The notes under the pieces: model-generated
Told to the model about the DNA's origin: nothing
What the model saw: only the letters and a program-made list of their open reading frames with translations
Databases searched by the model: none
Part shown: positions 15,558 to 16,662 of the stretch, piece by piece
How positions within the stretch are numbered: position 1 is the first letter of the stretch
How the letters are laid out: each line of letters starts with the position of its first letter
Translations under genes and position numbers: made by a program
Origin: an uncultured Prevotella sp.
Lineage (GTDB): Bacteria > Bacteroidota > Bacteroidia > Bacteroidales > Bacteroidaceae
Assembly: GCA_900318855.1 (NCBI GenBank)
Contig: ONMG01000192.1
Span: 1-16,662 of the forward strand
DNA length: 16,662 nucleotides
Direction of reading: 5' to 3'

Positions 15558-15932
15558 ATGCGAAAAGCAATGAAGCCCCGCACGCTCGTCCTCGCTGCCG
15601 CCGCCATGATGCTGGCTGCCTGCAGCGAGGAGCATAGGGCCAAGAGCCTGGCCGACAGCTTTCTCGACGACCATCTGAAAAGTGGACAATACAGCATCGT
15701 AAACTATTCGAAGCTCGACTCCACTTACTTCGTCACCGACAGCACTGCCGCAGCCCTGGCTGCCAGCGTGAACGCCTCGGGCAGGTTCTCACCCTTCGTC
15801 TACGACAAGTCGAAACTCACAAAGAAGCTGCTCTTTATGAAGATTCGTTACGTGACGGGCAAGGACACGCTCAAGCAGACATTCTACTTCGATGACACAC
15901 TCCATCATATCGTCACACTAAAGAACAACTGA
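15558..15932 (+). CDS. small lipoprotein of unknown function
   Basis: A 124-residue protein with a basic N-terminus, a hydrophobic stretch (about 9-21) and a good lipobox LAAC with the cysteine at residue 22, so it should be lipid-anchored. The remaining 100 residues mix helix (AKSLADSFLDDHLKSG) and strand-like segments (TLKQTFYFDDTLHHIVTL); a small NTF2-like or cystatin-like fold is possible but I do not recognise a family. ATG 15558 lies 4 bases after pepD; an in-frame ATG at 15570 would also keep the signal peptide. The second gene of the pepD unit, followed by a long hairpin. Confidence 0.75.
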   Translation: MRKAMKPRTLVLAAAAMMLAACSEEHRAKSLADSFLDDHLKSGQYSIVNYSKLDSTYFVTDSTAAALAASVNASGRFSPFVYDKSKLTKKLLFMKIRYVTGKDTLKQTFYFDDTLHHIVTLKNN

Positions 15933-16012
15933 TTGATGACAAAGAGCCGGCCAAGCCAGGGCTGCCGACAGGATTTCCAGTCGACTCCCGTTTGACTGAT
16001 TGACTCAACTTC

Positions 16013-16061
16013 ACGTGCGGGGCAAACTGCGATTGTACAGTTTGTCCCGCACGTACTGTTT
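16013..16061 (+). terminator. 17-bp hairpin downstream of the pepD unit, probable terminator
   Basis: ACGTGCGGGGCAAACTG (16013-16029) pairs with CAGTTTGTCCCGCACGT (16038-16054) over 17 bp with a single G-U pair and an 8-nt loop. ACTGTTTTC follows, a modest T tract for the plus strand. The stem is longer than a typical intrinsic terminator, so a dispersed palindromic repeat is an alternative. Confidence 0.55.
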
Positions 16062-16285
16062 TCGCCATCTTGCATTGTGGCATCAACGGCTGCAAAAGTG
16101 GCTATAGAATCCACAGCCCACCTCTTCTGTCTCAACCCCCTTGTTGCATCGATTCCATTGACTATCAGCTATATTCAAGAGAGCCTTTGGAGTATATAGA
16201 TAATTACTATGGGTACAGCCCCACGGTAGGCTCGGACTATTACATAAGGAGACTCTGATTGCGGAAGTCAGGGAAGCGCCCTTTT

Positions 16286-16343
16286 AGTGATGGGGAATGA
16301 TCCAATGCCGTAACGGTCATTGAGGGGCAATCCTCTGGTCACT
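16286..16343 (+). ncRNA. possible compact three-way-junction RNA
   Basis: Outer stem AGTGA (16286-16290) with TCACT (16339-16343) encloses two arms: AATGATC (16296-16302) with GGTCATT (16315-16321, one G-U pair) and GAGG (16322-16325) with CCTC (16332-16335). No promoter box was found nearby and no known RNA family was recognised; such pairing can arise by chance. Confidence 0.25.
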
Positions 16344-16406
16344 GTGGGGTAAAGACTATGGTTCTTGAGGGGGTAAAATCTTGGTTGGCTATATGGTAAT
16401 GCTATG

Positions 16407-16459
16407 AAAAAGATCGTTCACTACGCAGCGAATGATTAAAAGCTACGCAGCGAACGATC
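16407..16459 (-). repeat. tandem 12-nt repeat inside an inverted repeat, possible minus-strand terminator
   Basis: CTACGCAGCGAA occurs at 16421-16432 and 16443-16454; allowing one mismatch the match extends to 16 nt, with a 22-nt period. The pair lies within an 8-bp inverted repeat, GATCGTTC (16412-16419) and GAACGATC (16452-16459). On the minus strand the stem is followed directly by TTTTT (16411-16407), so it may act as a terminator or backup terminator for the gene entering from the right. Confidence 0.5.
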
Positions 16460-16507
16460 GTTTACCAGGCTGCAAATCACGTGCTAAGTCAGCGTGATGA
16501 AAGAGCT

Positions 16508-16551
16508 TAAAAGAAGACAGAGCCTATAACCCTGAGGGTGACGCAAGGCTA
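16508..16551 (-). terminator. possible terminator of the partial PLP-enzyme gene
   Basis: On the minus strand, AGCCT (16551-16547) pairs with AGGCT (16526-16522) around an inner ACCCTCAGGGT palindrome, about 15 nt after the stop, followed by TCTTCTTTTA. The stem is interrupted and the T tract imperfect. Confidence 0.4.
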
Positions 16552-16565
16552 TGGATTCCAACAGA

Positions 16566-16662
16566 TTAGAGCGGGCAACCAAAGTCGGGCTCCTCAGCAT
16601 ACTGGCTGAGCACCCGCCCCATGCGCATGAGCCCCTCACGGAGCGTGGAACGCGGACAGGCC
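16566..16662 (-). CDS. C-terminal end of a MalY/PatB-type PLP-dependent C-S lyase/aminotransferase (partial)
   Basis: The minus strand from the right edge reads 31 codons to a TAA at 16568-16566. It begins ACPRSTLREGLMRMGRVL and ends FGCPL. The segment A/G-CPRS-x-L-x-x-G/A is the characteristic C-terminal motif of MalY/PatB (class I/II fold) enzymes, which split cystathionine or cysteine C-S bonds or transaminate, using pyridoxal phosphate in the cytoplasm. The codons are well formed and a hairpin follows the stop. Only the last part is visible, so the active-site lysine cannot be checked, and another fold-type I aminotransferase is possible. Confidence 0.65.
   Translation of the reverse strand, partial: ACPRSTLREGLMRMGRVLSQYAEEPDFGCPL

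Larger units (their letters stand above)
15933..16565. other. long intergenic region with hairpins and a repeat but no convincing gene
   Basis: Between the lipoprotein and the partial PLP-enzyme gene, open frames are short and lack good starts, codon pattern or known motifs. The stretch holds a 17-bp hairpin (16013-16054), a possible three-way-junction RNA (16286-16343), a direct/inverted repeat hairpin (16407-16459) and a hairpin just after the stop of the minus-strand gene (16508-16551). Nothing recognisable was seen in 15933-16010 or 16060-16280. Confidence 0.6.

Noticed and set aside
15905..16135. Minus-strand open frames of 60-76 codons across the pepD-unit hairpin
   Set aside because: They run through the 17-bp palindrome and into the lipoprotein gene, with no homology I recognise.
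16070..16258. 62-codon open frame on the plus strand, Tyr-rich at its end
   Set aside because: It starts with TTG, has no ribosome-binding site or recognisable motif, and odd composition. A decayed gene fragment cannot be excluded, but I would not call it.
16421..16454. CRISPR-like array from the two 12-nt repeats
   Set aside because: There are only two copies, a 10-nt gap, and no cas genes.
16259..16565. RNase P, tmRNA, SRP or group II intron RNA in the right-hand intergenic region
   Set aside because: A few short strings looked similar, but none of the diagnostic cores (tRNA-like ends, P4 motif, GGAAGCAGCC loop, domain V) are present.

Overview
The window looks like ordinary chromosome from a member of the Bacteroidota, most likely a Prevotella-like Bacteroidales. 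The evidence is threefold. Promoter boxes match the Bacteroidota -7 consensus TAnnTTTG. Many products are Bacteroidota-type: an Lnb/DUF4105 protein, a long SecA with a C-terminal zinc motif, a lipoprotein-type OmpH/Skp, a CNNM/CBS 'hemolysin' next to LptC, and PepD. Start regions lack strong Shine-Dalgarno sequences. I see no rRNA, tRNA, CRISPR array, insertion sequence or phage gene.

Layout: (1) 1-2929, minus strand: an envelope operon of an outer-membrane barrel, LptC and a CNNM/CBS membrane protein cut off by the left edge. (2) 2930-3072: a short divergent promoter region. (3) 3073-9427, plus strand: an Lnb-like lipoprotein N-acyltransferase overlaps an alkaline-phosphatase-superfamily protein that seems to have lost most metal ligands; after a 200-base gap with its own promoter box comes secA, ended by a strong intrinsic terminator. 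(4) 9503-10219: an ABC ATPase with no visible permease, whose end overlaps convergently with comEC. (5) 13932 down to 10209, minus strand: a tight five-gene operon (small membrane protein, OmpH/Skp lipoprotein, endonuclease III, DUF2461 protein, ComEC) behind the best promoter in the window (TTTG-19 nt-TACCTTTG). (6) 14096-15932, plus strand: pepD and a small unknown lipoprotein. (7) 15933-16565: about 630 bases with no convincing gene but several hairpins and a repeat. (8) 16566 to the right edge, minus strand: the last 31 codons of a MalY/PatB-type PLP enzyme, a gene that is easy to miss.

The common theme is envelope biogenesis: LPS transport (LptC), lipoprotein maturation (Lnb), Sec export (SecA) and outer-membrane-protein chaperoning (OmpH). 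DNA uptake and repair (ComEC, Nth) and peptide catabolism (PepD) are added. No clear new defence or mobile system was found. The points most worth a second look are the degenerate phosphatase coupled to Lnb, a roughly 60-residue insertion in the SecA motor, and the structured noncoding region at the right end.
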